This document shows, in pieces, positions 37,300 through 46,512 of a DNA stretch of 64,000 nt (position 1 is the stretch's first letter; every line of letters starts with the position of its first letter). Under the pieces are notes generated by a model, which made no database searches, was not told the origin of the DNA, and was given only the letters and a program-made list of their open reading frames with translations. The stretch is taken from contig JAPPIB010000054.1 of the NCBI GenBank assembly GCA_028820695.1, positions 1 through 64,000 on the forward strand, in the 5' to 3' direction. Origin of the DNA: Acidiferrobacterales bacterium. GTDB taxonomy: Bacteria > Pseudomonadota > Gammaproteobacteria > Arenicellales > JAJDZL01. The position numbers and the translations under genes were made by a program.

Positions 37300-39204
37300 T
37301 CAGTTCAAATTGCTTGCTTCGTGAATCATCTTGATTACAGATGCAATCGACTGCGGGCCGAAATCCTCCCCGGACAAGGCCCGAACTGCAATTTGTTCGT
37401 TTTCCACTTCGCGATTGCCGATCACCAGAAGATACGGAACTTTATTCAGAGTCTGTTCCCTGATCTTGAATCCGATTTTCTCGTTTCTCAAATCCAGAGC
37501 TACTCGGATACCGGCTTTCTTCAGCGAATCAGATATTTTAAACGAATATTCTTTCTGTGCTTCAGAAATATTCATCACAACCGCCTGAACCGGCGCAAGC
37601 CAGACGGGAAACTTTCCAGCATGTTCCTCAATCAGGATTCCGATGAACCGTTCGACAGAGCCGAGAATCGCACGGTGAATCATGACCGGTGTTCTTTTTG
37701 TACTGTCGGAGTCCACGTATTGAGCGCCGAGTCGTCCCGGCATTGAGAAGTCGAGCTGGATTGTGCCGCACTGCCATTTTCTTCCCATGCTGTCGTTCAG
37801 TACGAAATCAATCTTGGGACCGTAGAACGCACCCTCTCCCGGATACATGGTGTAGTCCATGCCGCGCTGTTCCAAGACCGCCTGCAGCGCATTTTCGGCA
37901 GAATTCCACAACTCGTCGCTTCCGACCCGCTTTTCCGGACGGGTCGACAATCCGATCGAAATTTCATTGAATCCAAAATCTGAGTAGACGCGCAATGCGA
38001 TTTCAATCAGGGTCTCCACTTCCGTCTGTATCTGCTCTTCGGTGCAAAAAACGTGTGCATCGTCCTGGGTGAAGCGTCTGACACGCATGAGTCCATGCAA
38101 TGTACCAGACGGCTCATATCGATGAACAATTCCGAACTCCGAAATTCGAAGCGGGAGGTCGCGAAAACTGCGCAATCCCTGATTGAATACCTGGACGTGT
38201 CCCGGGCAGTTCATCGGCTTGAGCGCATAGGATTTGTTCTCAATTTCTGTTGTGAACATGTTCTCCTGGAACGTTTCCCAGTGTCCGGACCGCTCCCACA
38301 ACGAACGGTCAATCAACTGGGGCGTATGCACTTCGGTATAGTTGTAGTCCTTCAGAAGGTCGCGCATGTAGGATTCCACCAGTCGGAACAGAGTCCATCC
38401 CTTCTCGTGCCAGAACGCCATACCCGGAGCCTCTTCCTGAAAATGGAACAGGTCCAGTTCAGCGCCCAACTTGCGATGGTCGCGCAACATCGCCTCTTGT
38501 TGTTGCTTCAGATATGTATCGAGATCACTCTTGGAGCTGAAGGCGGTTCCGTAGATTCGCTGAAGCATTTCATTGCTTGAGTCTCCCCGCCAATAAGCGC
38601 CGGCGACTTTCGTCAGCTTGAACGCCTTGAGAAAACTGGTGTCCGGCACATGCGGACCGCGGCAAAGGTCGACAAAATCACCTTGTTCATAGAGCGTTAT
38701 CTGCTCGTTTTCCGGGAGGTCATGGATAATCTGTGCCTTATATTCCTCGCCCATGTCGCGAAACAGGGAAACAGCATCATCCCGCCCAATGACTTTTCGG
38801 TTCATCAGGAGTTTCTCGGCGGCGATTTCACGCATGCAGTTTTCGATCTTCTCGAGATCCTCATTGGTAAACCCGCGTTCGAATGCAAAGTCATAGTAAA
38901 ACCCGTCTTCAATGACCGGACCAATGGTGACCTGTGCTGACGGATAGAGTCGCTTGACCGCCTGGGCGAGAAGATGTGCTGTGGAGTGGCGAATGATCTG
39001 CAGTCCCTCATCATCCCGGCCGGTGATGATTCTTAGTCGTCCATCGGACTGGATTTCACGTGAAGTGTCGAGCAGATTGCCGGCGAATTCGCCAGCGATC
39101 GCGGCCCGATGCAATCCAGATCCAATGTCCGCGGCGACCTGATCGACTGTCGGATTGGACGCGTAATGTCTCTCCGACCCATCGGGCAATGAAATTATTG
39201 GCAT
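37300..39204 (-). CDS. thrS: Threonyl-tRNA synthetase
   Basis: A 634-residue class II synthetase of normal length. It has an N-terminal TGS domain, the editing domain with [16 protein letters not shown], catalytic-core zinc ligands including MNCPGHV, motif 2 region [20 protein letters not shown], motif 3 [20 protein letters not shown] and a C-terminal anticodon-binding domain. It starts the thrS-infC-rpmI-rplT-pheST-ihfA run. The 284 bases upstream hold its promoter and the divergent aquaporin promoter; an operator hairpin like that of E. coli thrS was not resolved. Confidence 0.97.
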   Translation of the reverse strand: MPIISLPDGSERHYASNPTVDQVAADIGSGLHRAAIAGEFAGNLLDTSREIQSDGRLRIITGRDDEGLQIIRHSTAHLLAQAVKRLYPSAQVTIGPVIEDGFYYDFAFERGFTNEDLEKIENCMREIAAEKLLMNRKVIGRDDAVSLFRDMGEEYKAQIIHDLPENEQITLYEQGDFVDLCRGPHVPDTSFLKAFKLTKVAGAYWRGDSSNEMLQRIYGTAFSSKSDLDTYLKQQQEAMLRDHRKLGAELDLFHFQEEAPGMAFWHEKGWTLFRLVESYMRDLLKDYNYTEVHTPQLIDRSLWERSGHWETFQENMFTTEIENKSYALKPMNCPGHVQVFNQGLRSFRDLPLRISEFGIVHRYEPSGTLHGLMRVRRFTQDDAHVFCTEEQIQTEVETLIEIALRVYSDFGFNEISIGLSTRPEKRVGSDELWNSAENALQAVLEQRGMDYTMYPGEGAFYGPKIDFVLNDSMGRKWQCGTIQLDFSMPGRLGAQYVDSDSTKRTPVMIHRAILGSVERFIGILIEEHAGKFPVWLAPVQAVVMNISEAQKEYSFKISDSLKKAGIRVALDLRNEKIGFKIREQTLNKVPYLLVIGNREVENEQIAVRALSGEDFGPQSIASVIKMIHEASNLN

Positions 39205-39488
39205 AACACTTATATAACGTATGGAAACAATCGCACCGCAGAAAGCCTTGACGGTGCTCCGGAAGCGTGCATATTATAAGCCGAATAATCAGGCAGGAAA
39301 ACATCTGTTCTTGATCAACATATGTGGATGGAGAACATCGACATAGCGATTAGAATTTGTTTATCATTTTGCGGACGGATACCCAACGTATTGATAAGTC
39401 TGCGTGACCGGCCAGCCGTCCGGAACTCTGACTATGACAGTCACATGAAAGTATCCAATTCTTCATGAGTCAACTGGAATGATTCCGT

Positions 39489-40172
39489 ATGGAACGAAAT
39501 AATCTATATGCGGCACTATTTGCCGAATGGCTGGGAACCGCCCTGCTTCTTGCCACTGTAATCGGGTCAGGAATCATGGCCGAAACCTTGGCTGGCGGAA
39601 ACGTCGCCATTGCACTGCTGGCCAATACAATTGCCACAGGTGCCATTCTGGTGGTACTGATCACGATGCTTGGACCTGTATCCGGCGCGCACTTCAACCC
39701 CGCCGTTTCGCTGGTTTTCGCGCTTAAGCGGGATATCAGCTGGACTGTCTTTGGTGCCTATGTCGCATTGCAGATACTTGGGGGCATTGCGGGCATGCTC
39801 GCAGCTCACCTGATGTTTGAAGAGCCGATATTCCAGCTGTCCGAAAAAGTCAGAACTGGCGGGTCACAATGGTTTTCCGAAGGAGTCGCCACCTTCGGAC
39901 TGGTGCTTGCCATACTGGCAACGCTGCGGGCCCGACCGTCTGCCGTACCCATGGCTGTAGGACTGTACATCACCGCAGCGTACTGGTTTACCGCATCGAC
40001 GTCTTTTGCAAACCCCGCAGTTACAATAGCGCGCAGTCTGACTGACACGTTTTCTGGAATCTACCCTCCGCACGCCCCGATGTTCATCGCTGCCCAACTG
40101 GTTGGCGCAGTTGTTGCGCTATTTGCGTGCAACAAGCTTTACGGAAAGACGAGTCCGCAATCCGAGAGTTGA
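39489..40172 (+). CDS. MIP-family channel (aquaporin type)
   Basis: A 227-residue six-helix membrane channel with both half-helix motifs: SGAHFNPAVSL (Asn about residue 70) and FANPAVTIARSLTD (Asn about 175). The second motif is followed by the Arg of the selectivity filter. It resembles the bacterial group often found with arsenic genes (AqpS-like) more than AqpZ, but no ars genes are present. Single gene divergent from thrS. Confidence 0.88.
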   Translation: MERNNLYAALFAEWLGTALLLATVIGSGIMAETLAGGNVAIALLANTIATGAILVVLITMLGPVSGAHFNPAVSLVFALKRDISWTVFGAYVALQILGGIAGMLAAHLMFEEPIFQLSEKVRTGGSQWFSEGVATFGLVLAILATLRARPSAVPMAVGLYITAAYWFTASTSFANPAVTIARSLTDTFSGIYPPHAPMFIAAQLVGAVVALFACNKLYGKTSPQSES

Positions 40173-40306
40173 AGCGCCTCGGTTTGCAAGTCAGTTTCGG
40201 ATGTTCCAAAAAGCCTGCTGTCCGATACGGTCCGTTTATTAGTCACTGTCTGGAAAGCGGTGCGTCCGAGTTTTTGGTGTTACAACCATTTCAGCTTGCC
40301 CGCAGG

Positions 40307-41179
40307 CTACAGGAAAAGTCTGCAGTGGTTGCAGGCGATACCGATTCGGACCGGTTTGCCGGTTTTTGTACAGTGTCCACAACCGAACTTGCTGAAAAAT
40401 GACAGAGCGGGGTCGAGTCCTGCACAAGTATTGCTGAACCCTTCAGGAGCTTCGAAATCGGCAGTTGATATGGCACTTTTCCAGACCGACTGTATGTATT
40501 CTGCATCCTTGTTCGAGTCCAGATTGCTTTTCTTTGACATGCCCAGATTGTCGGTTGCCTTGCTGACAAATGAATCAACATTCACCGGCAAACGATCCAG
40601 ATGCGAGATTTTCGCACCACCAGGATTCACCAGCATGCGCAGCCAGATGGAACTTGCTTTCGCCCCACTGAGAATCGGAAAACGATTTTCACCCTCCTCG
40701 CTGCGCGTGCTCAGATCGTCCAGCAGATTCTTGACGTCTACAGAATTACCGTAGATGAGTCGGCTGACAGGACAATGACTCTCAAGTGTTATTGTCTGAG
40801 CGATTCGCAGCCAGACCTGGGCCTGTGCATGATCTCCCTCTGAAAGACCGGTTTCGTGCAGGATAGAACCTAGATCATCGACTGAAATGTTCAACAGTGC
40901 CAGCGGGTCGAATACCTCCGGATGTTCCTCAAACAGTTCTAATCCATTCCACCAGACCTTCTCGGAATCCCTGCAACGATCTACCGCGGCAAGGAACGTG
41001 ATAAACAGCAGGACGGTCAGATCACTCGCGCTTGAATCGCGTAAATATTTGACGCATTCAACATGAGGCATCGAGGCCCACGATGATGCGGATGAGACAG
41101 ACGGCCGGTTCGACAGGTCGAATCGGCCCATATAAAAGTCCTCGGCGATCAAACCTGCTATTTTTGAATAATCGGTCAC
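40307..41179 (-). CDS. Uncharacterised 290-residue protein with cysteine-rich C-terminus
   Basis: Not recognised with confidence. The middle is helical; residues about 170-215 read FPILSGAKASSIWLRMLVNP followed by ISHLDRLPVNVDSFVSKATD, reminiscent of the helix-hairpin-helix/GPD core of DNA glycosylase-like proteins. The tail carries five cysteines in the pattern C-x14-C-x2-C-x12-C-x2-C, including CGHC and CNHC, suggesting a zinc or iron-sulphur site. Coding is supported by a long open frame with no competing frame of quality and by consistent codon use. It lies between the aquaporin (convergent) and the fructokinase gene (same direction, 69-base gap). A role in DNA or RNA handling is a guess. 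Confidence 0.7.
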   Translation of the reverse strand: MTDYSKIAGLIAEDFYMGRFDLSNRPSVSSASSWASMPHVECVKYLRDSSASDLTVLLFITFLAAVDRCRDSEKVWWNGLELFEEHPEVFDPLALLNISVDDLGSILHETGLSEGDHAQAQVWLRIAQTITLESHCPVSRLIYGNSVDVKNLLDDLSTRSEEGENRFPILSGAKASSIWLRMLVNPGGAKISHLDRLPVNVDSFVSKATDNLGMSKKSNLDSNKDAEYIQSVWKSAISTADFEAPEGFSNTCAGLDPALSFFSKFGCGHCTKTGKPVRIGIACNHCRLFL

Positions 41180-41248
41180 TTGGCTGTGGATTTCCGGTAC
41201 TTCTTTATGGAATAGGCTGGATTGAGATTTTACGTCTCTCGCTTGGGG

Positions 41249-42205
41249 TCAGGACTCGTTGCAGACGTAGTCTGAGAGTTCAGCCCGGTGCGGCAAGTCC
41301 GCACCGCGTCTTCGGCACGTGACGCGTGCGGCCTGAACCGCGAAATTCAGCAGGTTCTCAAGACCCTTGCTGCCGAGTGATTCCACAGCCTTTTTCGGAT
41401 TGCCATTTCCATCTTCGGACAATTTCACAAGTAGAGCAGCCTGAAAGCTGTCACCGGCGCCAACCGTATCGACAACCGGTGTTGCGGGCGGCGTCACACG
41501 AACGACATGATCGTTGTGAGTCCAGGCTGAGACGGTCCTTCCTCCATCGGTTATCACGACAAGCTTGACACCCGCCTCAAGCAGCATCTCAGCGATTTTG
41601 TCACCTTCAACATCCGGATAAATTATCTCCAGATCTTCTTTGCTGAACTTCATCAGATCAGCGCTTGAAGCGTATTCGTTCAGGCGTTGCCGCCATATAT
41701 CCGTATTCGGTTCCACCATGGTTCTGACGTTGGGATCAACAGAAATAAACCGATTCGTATTTTTCGTTGCAAGCGTCGAAAATGCGTCGGCTATCGGCTG
41801 CACCGCAATCGAGTAAGAGCCAAAATGCAGTCCTCTCACCTCAGGGCCGATTGAAGGAATGAGTTCGGATGTCACGCTGCAGTCTGCCGATCCCAGTCCA
41901 TAAAATTCGTAGTCCGGTTGCCCCAAATCGTCTACGCCGACGAGGCTGAGTGTTGTGCGCCTGCCAGAGCGGACCAGATACTGTGTCGAAACAGATTCCC
42001 GTTTCAAGGTTCGCACAAGATGTTCGCCTAATGTTCCTCTGGACATTCCAGTCAGCAAAGCCGCCCTGCCCCCGAGCCGCGCGATGCCTATTGAAACATT
42101 GAAGGGCGATCCCCCGGGATGGGCTTCAAGACGCAGCCTGCCTGCATTATTGTTTTCGCCGTCGATAAATACGTCAAACAGCGCTTCGCCGCATACCAGA
42201 TACAT
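41249..42205 (-). CDS. PfkB-family carbohydrate kinase (fructokinase-like)
   Basis: A 318-residue ribokinase-fold kinase. It has the N-terminal substrate region CGEALFDVFIDGE and HPGGSPFNVSIGIARLGG, and the C-terminal catalytic loop DTVGAGDSFQAALLV with the base Asp. The GEALFD start is typical of bacterial fructokinases. It is divergent from the ROK regulator; the neighbouring mannitol 2-dehydrogenase would supply fructose, so fructose to fructose 6-phosphate is the likely reaction. Confidence 0.87.
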   Translation of the reverse strand: MYLVCGEALFDVFIDGENNNAGRLRLEAHPGGSPFNVSIGIARLGGRAALLTGMSRGTLGEHLVRTLKRESVSTQYLVRSGRRTTLSLVGVDDLGQPDYEFYGLGSADCSVTSELIPSIGPEVRGLHFGSYSIAVQPIADAFSTLATKNTNRFISVDPNVRTMVEPNTDIWRQRLNEYASSADLMKFSKEDLEIIYPDVEGDKIAEMLLEAGVKLVVITDGGRTVSAWTHNDHVVRVTPPATPVVDTVGAGDSFQAALLVKLSEDGNGNPKKAVESLGSKGLENLLNFAVQAARVTCRRRGADLPHRAELSDYVCNES

Positions 42206-42538
42206 TACTCAGTTGATGTCCGATGTCGATCATGATGTTCATATTACACGACACTGATGCCAGGCCGTATCGTGAAGACCACGGATGTGCCAAACTCCCT
42301 TAACCCACGTCCAGTCATGGTCGGAAAATCCCCTGGTCGATTTATCTGATGGTGACTGTCACCCCAGTGTAATGGGAATGCAATTTACAAGTGGTCTGGC
42401 ACGGTTGACCAATTTGACAATTCATTGGATTCCCGCCAATATAATAAATTAGGTTGATTTATTATTTTTGGAATTTCAAATGCATCCGTCTGAAACGTTT
42501 ACACGGACAGGTGTCGGCTAACGGAGAGTCAGAAATTT
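42206..42538. promoter_or_regulatory. Divergent control region of fructokinase and ROK regulator, with candidate operator
   Basis: 333 bases without a gene. A perfect inverted repeat ATAATAAAT (42441-42449) / ATTTATTAT (42457-42465) with a seven-base spacer lies about 75 bases before the regulator start. Its right half includes TGATTTATTA, which recurs in the opposite orientation upstream of the polyol binding-protein gene. A second palindrome GGTGACTGTCACC is at 42351-42363. Either could bind the ROK protein. Confidence 0.5.
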
Positions 42539-43789
42539 ATGAGAGGCGGGGATTCAATAGGAATAAGAGCCTACAACGAGCGCTTGATGATTACAGCCAT
42601 ACGCCAGGCTGGTGCCTTGTCAAAGGCGGAAATCGCCCGCACTACCGGGCTCAGCGGTCAGGCAGCGACAGTCATTGTCAACGCATTGATTGAGGAAGGT
42701 CTTCTGATCAAGCTTAAGCGTGTGCGCGGCCACGTAGGCAAACCTTTCACCCCGATCGCTCTCAACCCAAAAGGTGCCTTTTCAGTCGGTGTAAAGATCG
42801 GCCGTCGCAGTCTGGAGACGATACTGGTAAATTTTCATGGCAATGTGATCGCATCACGCACCGAGCGTTACGACGCACCACTACCGGTACCGACCATGAC
42901 CGCGGCGATCAAGGCTTCAGAGGAACTGATCAAATCGGTCGAATCACGATTGCAAAGACGAATTGTAGGTTTGGGCGTGGCGATGCCATGGGACCTGCAC
43001 GAGTGGTCGGATGTATTGGGGTTGCAATCGACATTACTTGAAAACTGGCGCAATATCGATGTCGTGGATCAGTTCGAGAGTTCGACCGGTCTTGCGGTTT
43101 CGCTTTTCAATGACGCAACCGCGGCCTGCGCGGCGGAGATGATTGCCGGAGATCGGATTCGCCAGCGCAGCGCGATGTATTTTTTCCTGGGTACTTTCGT
43201 CGGTGGCGGCGTTGTGATCGAAGCTCGGCTGTTTCGCGGCGATCAGATCAACGCTGGAGCCGTCGGTTCCATGCCGATGTCCGGCACCGACTCTGAAGGT
43301 CGGCCCAGTCAGCTGATCCATCTGTCATCGGCAATTGAACTTGAACGCTCGCTTGCCTCGGCTGGAATTGACGTTTCGGACTTGTTCAACTTTACACCCG
43401 ATGACGCGGCGGAAACTATTTTTGAACAATGGATGCACCGCATGGCGCCGGCCCTGGCACATGCCATCATTTCCGCAACGAGTGTGATCGATTTTCAGGA
43501 AGTGGTCATAGACGGAATATTGTGTCCCGCATGGCGCAAGCGTATTGTCGAAACCGTTTCGGCCGAGTGCGCGAAGTTCAATCATGCGGGACTGTCGCCC
43601 TTCGAGATTTCGATTGGAACGATCGGGCCATCCGCGCGGGTCTTGGGTGCGGCACTGATGCCGCTTATGCGAAGATTCTCACCCGACACCGATCTGCTGA
43701 CAAAGACCGGCAGAACACTGCGCACACCTGAAGCTGCCTTGACAGCTGAACCCCAGTCTCTGAGCGCCGCCATGTCCGGACAAGAGTGA
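42539..43789 (+). CDS. ROK-family transcriptional regulator
   Basis: A 416-residue repressor-type ROK protein: a winged helix at about residues 15-65 (KAEIARTTGLSGQAATVIVN) and a sugar-kinase-fold body with NDATAACAAEMIAG and FLGTFVGGGVVIEA. The CxCGxxGC zinc signature of many ROK proteins is absent. This and the N-terminal HTH argue for a regulator rather than a kinase. It stands between the fructokinase gene and the polyol transport genes and most likely represses both in the absence of substrate. GGAG at 42523-42526 is somewhat far from the ATG. Confidence 0.87.
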   Translation: MRGGDSIGIRAYNERLMITAIRQAGALSKAEIARTTGLSGQAATVIVNALIEEGLLIKLKRVRGHVGKPFTPIALNPKGAFSVGVKIGRRSLETILVNFHGNVIASRTERYDAPLPVPTMTAAIKASEELIKSVESRLQRRIVGLGVAMPWDLHEWSDVLGLQSTLLENWRNIDVVDQFESSTGLAVSLFNDATAACAAEMIAGDRIRQRSAMYFFLGTFVGGGVVIEARLFRGDQINAGAVGSMPMSGTDSEGRPSQLIHLSSAIELERSLASAGIDVSDLFNFTPDDAAETIFEQWMHRMAPALAHAIISATSVIDFQEVVIDGILCPAWRKRIVETVSAECAKFNHAGLSPFEISIGTIGPSARVLGAALMPLMRRFSPDTDLLTKTGRTLRTPEAALTAEPQSLSAAMSGQE

Positions 43790-43997
43790 CAGCAGCGAAG
43801 ACCTGAGTGCCGGATTATCGGTATCGCCGTGCGACCTGCTCTGGATTCGGTTCACCTGGATATCCTCATTGCCCTGCAGACTGAGTAAAGGCAATCGCTT
43901 CAGGCCAATTCTTGGTCCGACCGCAATTTGACCCAAAACGCAAATATTCGGCTTGACTCACTGGTCAAAATTCTATATTAATTATCCGCGATATCAA

Positions 43998-44022
43998 ATT
44001 TAATAAATCACATTGATAAATT
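43998..44022. promoter_or_regulatory. Candidate ROK operator upstream of the polyol binding-protein gene
   Basis: An AT-rich imperfect palindrome. TTTAATAAATC and GATAAATTAAA flank a five-base centre and match as inverted repeats at 9 of 11 positions. It contains TAATAAATCA, the complement of TGATTTATTA found upstream of the ROK gene. It lies 30 bases before the ATG of the binding-protein gene. Low base complexity makes chance similarity possible. Confidence 0.4.
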
Positions 44023-44052
44023 AAAATTTTTTCTTTCTAGGAGAATTTCATC

Positions 44053-45375
44053 ATGCGTATGAAATCAACAGCAATTGCAGCCAGTGCGCTTGCGATTACA
44101 GTTACGTTTGGGGCGGTTATGCAGTCGCATGCCGCGAGCGTAGTATCCATAGCAACCGTAAATAACGGCGATATGATCCGAATGCAGGGACTTACGGATG
44201 ACTTTACGTCGAAAAATCCGGACATCACCCTTGAATGGGTAACTTTGGAAGAGAATGTGCTGCGTCAGCGCGTCACTCAGGATATTGCGACCAAGGGCGG
44301 TCAGTTTGATGTCCTCACCATCGGAACCTATGAAGTGCCGATCTGGGGCAACAATGGCTGGCTGGTGTCTTTGAACGATCTCCCGTCGGCGTGGGATGCG
44401 GACGATCTGCTGCCCGCAATGCGGAACGGACTCACAGTGAATGGCGAGCTTTACGCAGCGCCCTTCTACGGTGAAAGTTCCATGGTCATGTACAGAACCG
44501 ATCTGATGGCAAAAGCCGGCATGGAAATGCCCATGGCGCCGACTTGGGATTTCATCAGGGATGCGGCTAAGGCAATGACCGACAACGACAACGGTATCTA
44601 TGGCATTTGCCTTCGCGGCAAAGCCGGTTGGGGCGAGAATATGGCTTTTTTGACCGCAACCGCAAACTCATTCGGCGCGCGCTGGTTCGACGAGAACTGG
44701 AAACCCCAGTTTGACGGCGATGCGTGGGCGGCGACACTCAATTTCTACGTCGACCTGATGAACAACTACGGCCCTCCGGGCGCCTCGACAAATGGATTCA
44801 ACGAAAACCTTTCGTTATTCCAGCAAGGCAAGTGCGGCATGTGGATTGATGCTACAGTAGCAGCTTCATTTGTCACCAATCCGAACGATTCGACTGTAGC
44901 CGACAGCGTCGGATTCGCGCTGGCACCAGACAACGGGCTTGGCAAACGAGGCAATTGGCTGTGGGCCTGGTCACTTGCGATTCCAGCCGGTTCAGATGCG
45001 ACAGACGCAGCGAAGAAGTTCATCGCTTGGGCAACCAGCAAGGAATACACTGAACTGGTAGCTTCCAAGGAAGGCTGGGCTAATGTCCCGCCCGGAACCC
45101 GCATGTCACTCTATGCGAATCCGGAGTACGCGGCAGCTGCACCCTTTGCTGAAATGACGCTGAACTCAATCAATGCAGCCGATCCGACCAACCCAACTGT
45201 TGATCCTGTGCCCTATACTGGCGTGCAGTTCGTGGCAATTCCCGAATTCGCGGGCATCGCTTCGCAGGTTGGCCAGGAATTTTCCGCCGCATTGGCTGGC
45301 CAGCAATCTGTTGCTGAAGCGCTTGCAAAGGCCCAGGCACTGACAGCTGACGAGATGGAGGCCGCCGGTTACTGA
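44053..45375 (+). CDS. Polyol/sugar ABC transporter substrate-binding protein (SmoE-like)
   Basis: A 440-residue family-1 binding protein. The signal peptide MRMKSTAIAASALAITVTFG ends near SHAASVV. The mature protein has DVLTIGTYEVPIWGNNGWL, APFYGESSMVMYRTDLMAKA and a tryptophan-rich ligand region (GNWLWAWSLAIPAGSDATDA), matching sorbitol/mannitol binding proteins of the SmoE type. GGAG lies before the ATG at 44053. It is the first gene of the transport operon, and a strong hairpin follows it. Confidence 0.9.
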   Translation: MRMKSTAIAASALAITVTFGAVMQSHAASVVSIATVNNGDMIRMQGLTDDFTSKNPDITLEWVTLEENVLRQRVTQDIATKGGQFDVLTIGTYEVPIWGNNGWLVSLNDLPSAWDADDLLPAMRNGLTVNGELYAAPFYGESSMVMYRTDLMAKAGMEMPMAPTWDFIRDAAKAMTDNDNGIYGICLRGKAGWGENMAFLTATANSFGARWFDENWKPQFDGDAWAATLNFYVDLMNNYGPPGASTNGFNENLSLFQQGKCGMWIDATVAASFVTNPNDSTVADSVGFALAPDNGLGKRGNWLWAWSLAIPAGSDATDAAKKFIAWATSKEYTELVASKEGWANVPPGTRMSLYANPEYAAAAPFAEMTLNSINAADPTNPTVDPVPYTGVQFVAIPEFAGIASQVGQEFSAALAGQQSVAEALAKAQALTADEMEAAGY

Positions 45376-45467
45376 CGGTCTGACCAAAGATAGGTTTAGG
45401 AACACAGTTGTGGTTGCCTAGGACAGTCTATTTGCGATAGGCTTGCAATCACCTTAGTTCAAAATCG

Positions 45468-45523
45468 AAAATGCCAGGGGATTCAGGGTTTCTAATGGAA
45501 ATGCAATCCCTTGGCATTTTTTT
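45468..45523 (+). terminator. Attenuating terminator after the binding-protein gene
   Basis: Sixteen-base arms (45468-45483 and 45505-45520, one G-U pair) close a 21-base loop and run directly into seven T (45517-45523). It lies 92 bases after the stop of the binding-protein gene and 117 bases before the first permease gene. It would lower expression of the permeases relative to the binding protein. Confidence 0.8.
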
Positions 45524-45639
45524 ACGTCCTTTCAGCAATCGATAGTGCGACAGTACCTGTGGTCGTTCCATTGCCTCGGCGATGCCCTCTGATATTATCA
45601 TGTAGTCCTCTGTGACAATAAACGGCAGACGCAACGGCT

Positions 45640-46500
45640 ATGCAGCAAGCAAGATCCATTCCCCGGATGATGATGGCACCCGCAGTTTTTCTGTTGCTGG
45701 TCTGGATGCTGGTGCCGTTGTCAATGACGATATTTTTCTCGTTCAAGAAATACCTGCCACTGCGAGGCGGTGATCTTGGCTGGATCGGATTTGAGAACTA
45801 CATCCGATTTGTCACTTCCAGTTCATTCTGGCCGAGCGTTCAGGCAACGCTCACAATCGTCGGCGGTGTGCTGTTGATCACAGTGATTCTGGGCATATTG
45901 CTGGCAATTCTGCTGGACCAGCCGATGTGGGGCCAGGGATTTGTCCGAATTTTAGTTATCGCGCCGTTTTTCGTCATGCCGACCGTTTCCGCACTGGTCT
46001 GGAAAAACATGTTCATGGATCCTGTGAACGGACTTTTCGCACATTTGTGGAAGTTTTTCGGTCTTGCACCGATTGAGTGGCTGAGTCAGGCTTCGCTTTT
46101 TTCAGTGACCCTGATTGTTTCTTGGCAGTGGCTGCCTTTTGCAACACTCATTTTGCTGACTGCCATCCAGTCGCTTGACCGGGAACAGCTTGAAGCAGCG
46201 GAGATTGATGGTGCGCCTGCGCTGGCGAAGTTCTTTTACATCATACTGCCCCACCTCGGTCAGGCCATCACCATCGTCATCCTGATCCAGACTATATTTC
46301 TGTTGTCAATTTTTGCAGAGATTTTTGTGACAACCCAAGGCTCCTTCGGAACCAAGACTCTGACTTATCTCATATTCCAGCGCGTCCTGGAAAGTCAGAA
46401 TGTAGGCCTTGGCTCAGCCGGCGGAGTCTACGCCATTATTCTCGCCAATATCGTTGCCATTTTCCTGATGCGCATTGTTGGCAGGAACCTTGACAAGTAG
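45640..46500 (+). CDS. Polyol/sugar ABC permease, subunit 1 (SmoF-like)
   Basis: A 286-residue inner-membrane protein of the MalF/UgpA type with six predicted helices. The start includes RMMMAPAVFLLLVWMLVPL; the EAA loop that touches the ATPase is EAAEIDGAPALAKFFYIILP. It pairs with the next permease, whose ATG begins 12 bases after this stop. Confidence 0.9.
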   Translation: MQQARSIPRMMMAPAVFLLLVWMLVPLSMTIFFSFKKYLPLRGGDLGWIGFENYIRFVTSSSFWPSVQATLTIVGGVLLITVILGILLAILLDQPMWGQGFVRILVIAPFFVMPTVSALVWKNMFMDPVNGLFAHLWKFFGLAPIEWLSQASLFSVTLIVSWQWLPFATLILLTAIQSLDREQLEAAEIDGAPALAKFFYIILPHLGQAITIVILIQTIFLLSIFAEIFVTTQGSFGTKTLTYLIFQRVLESQNVGLGSAGGVYAIILANIVAIFLMRIVGRNLDK

Positions 46501-46512
46501 CACGTGCGAACC

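Noticed and set aside
42351-42363. Palindrome GGTGACTGTCACC as the main ROK operator
   Set aside because: No second copy was found upstream of the polyol operon, so the AT-rich element is the better candidate; the palindrome is kept only as a note.
45449-45634. Minus-strand frame in the spacer between the polyol binding-protein and permease genes
   Set aside because: It coincides with the attenuator hairpin and lacks motifs.
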